Shown in pieces: positions 5,618 to 6,159 of a stretch of 6,159 nt of DNA; position 1 is the stretch's first letter; each line of letters begins with the position of its first letter. Below the pieces are notes generated by a model that searched no databases, was not told the origin of the DNA, and worked only from the letters and a program-made list of their open reading frames with translations. The position numbers and the translations under genes were made by a program. This stretch comes from Bacteroides sp. (GTDB taxonomy: Bacteria > Bacteroidota > Bacteroidia > Bacteroidales > Bacteroidaceae), in contig JAUMWZ010000066.1 of NCBI GenBank assembly GCA_030529405.1, forward strand, positions 1-6,159, read 5' to 3'.

Positions 5618-5665
5618 AAAGCAGTATAGGAAAAACTACTTATGTGTTGTTCGCTATACTGCTTT
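5618..5665 (-). promoter_or_regulatory. Perfect 12-bp inverted repeat between serC and serA
   Basis: AAAGCAGTATAG (5618-5629) and CTATACTGCTTT (5654-5665) are perfectly complementary around a 24-nt loop. The element fills the middle of the 90-bp gap between serC and serA. In the minus-strand message the stem is followed by CTATACAACC, with no U-tract, so it is not a classical intrinsic terminator. It could be a message-processing or stabilising hairpin, an attenuator, or a DNA-binding site. A short direct repeat GTATAG (5612-5617 and 5624-5629) overlaps it. Confidence 0.5.
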
Positions 5666-5679
5666 GTGTGTTTAATGTG

Positions 5680-6159
5680 TTAGTGTAACTTTTCAAATTC
5701 TTGCATGCAGTCAATCAATGCTTGCACACTTTCTTTTGGAATAGCGTTGTAGCAAGATGCTCTAAATCCACCAACAGATCTGTGACCCTTAATACCTACC
5801 ATTCCTCTCTCTGTTGCAAACTTCATAAAGTCAGCTTCAAGCTCTTTGTATTGAGGAGCCATTACGAAACAGATATTCATTCTTGAGCGGTCTTCCTTAG
5901 CAGCTGTACCTGTGAACATCTTATTTCTATCGATTTCATTGTAAAGCATATCAGCTTTTTCAATAGCTCGTTTTTCCATTTCTTTTACACCACCTTGTGC
6001 TTTAATCCATCTCAATGTAAGCATAGCAGAGTATATTGGAAGTACTGGAGGAGTATTGAACATAGAACCGTTGTCTATATGTGTTTGGTAGTTAAGCATT
6101 GTAGGAATATATCTTGACACTTTGCCTAGGGCATCGTCTTTGATAATTACGAATGTAAC
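5680..6159 (-). CDS. serC: Phosphoserine aminotransferase, C-terminal part (runs off window)
   Basis: Transfers an amino group from glutamate to 3-phosphohydroxypyruvate to give phosphoserine, using PLP; cytosolic. The reading frame is open to the last base of the window, so the 159 visible residues are the C-terminal portion of a protein that normally has about 360. The GTG at 6118-6120 is internal, because the codons before it still match the family (VTFVIIKDDALGK). Further matches are PTMLNYQTHIDNGSMFNTPP, IYSAMLTLRWIKAQGGVKEME, and GHRSVGGFRASCYNAIP, whose His-Arg pair contacts the substrate phosphate in characterised SerC/PSAT enzymes. The PLP-binding lysine should lie just beyond the window edge. 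It is the most upstream gene visible in the serC-serA-DUF1015 cluster; its promoter is not visible. Confidence 0.95.
   Translation of the reverse strand, partial: VTFVIIKDDALGKVSRYIPTMLNYQTHIDNGSMFNTPPVLPIYSAMLTLRWIKAQGGVKEMEKRAIEKADMLYNEIDRNKMFTGTAAKEDRSRMNICFVMAPQYKELEADFMKFATERGMVGIKGHRSVGGFRASCYNAIPKESVQALIDCMQEFEKLH

Noticed and set aside
5680..6120. A short complete gene starting at the GTG at 6118-6120
   Set aside because: The frame continues upstream to the window edge with SerC-like residues, so this is a window truncation, not a short gene or a frameshift.

Overview
This AT-rich window looks like chromosomal DNA from a member of the Bacteroidetes, most likely the order Bacteroidales. 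The clues are a serC-serA-DUF1015 gene order, a short SerA ending in the Bacteroidales-type TPKKMGAQT segment, a small exported DUF1573 protein, and a -7 promoter box of the TAnnTTTG kind. No rRNA, tRNA, insertion sequence, integrase or CRISPR array was found. The assignment rests on remembered family features, not on a search.

Layout. At the left edge one short plus-strand gene encodes a secreted DUF1573 protein. It converges on, and overlaps by 20 bp, a minus-strand cluster read right to left: yigZ (IMPACT/UPF0029 family), a HpaII-family restriction endonuclease homologue, and lipB (octanoyltransferase). The gaps are 13 bp and 5 bp, so these three are probably one transcript. A long inverted repeat sits in the 3' part of lipB, just beyond the DUF1573 stop codon; it pairs completely only in the plus-strand RNA. 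A 409-bp gene-free stretch follows, holding a putative yigZ promoter, a degenerate 22-bp repeat array and a terminator-like hairpin. The right half is a second minus-strand cluster: serC (3' part only, running off the window), serA and a DUF1015 gene. A 12-bp perfect stem lies between serC and serA. A second, longer array of the same 22-bp repeat lies between serA and DUF1015.

Function. SerA and SerC catalyse the first two committed steps of serine synthesis from 3-phosphoglycerate, and DUF1015 is their habitual but uncharacterised partner. LipB starts endogenous lipoylation of 2-oxoacid dehydrogenases and the glycine cleavage system. YigZ is a conserved cytosolic protein of unclear role.

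The two most unusual things are the restriction-type nuclease gene, which has no methyltransferase in view and is packed tightly between two housekeeping genes, and the pair of phased 22-bp repeat arrays flanking the DUF1015 gene. Neither amounts to a demonstrated new system, but both merit follow-up.
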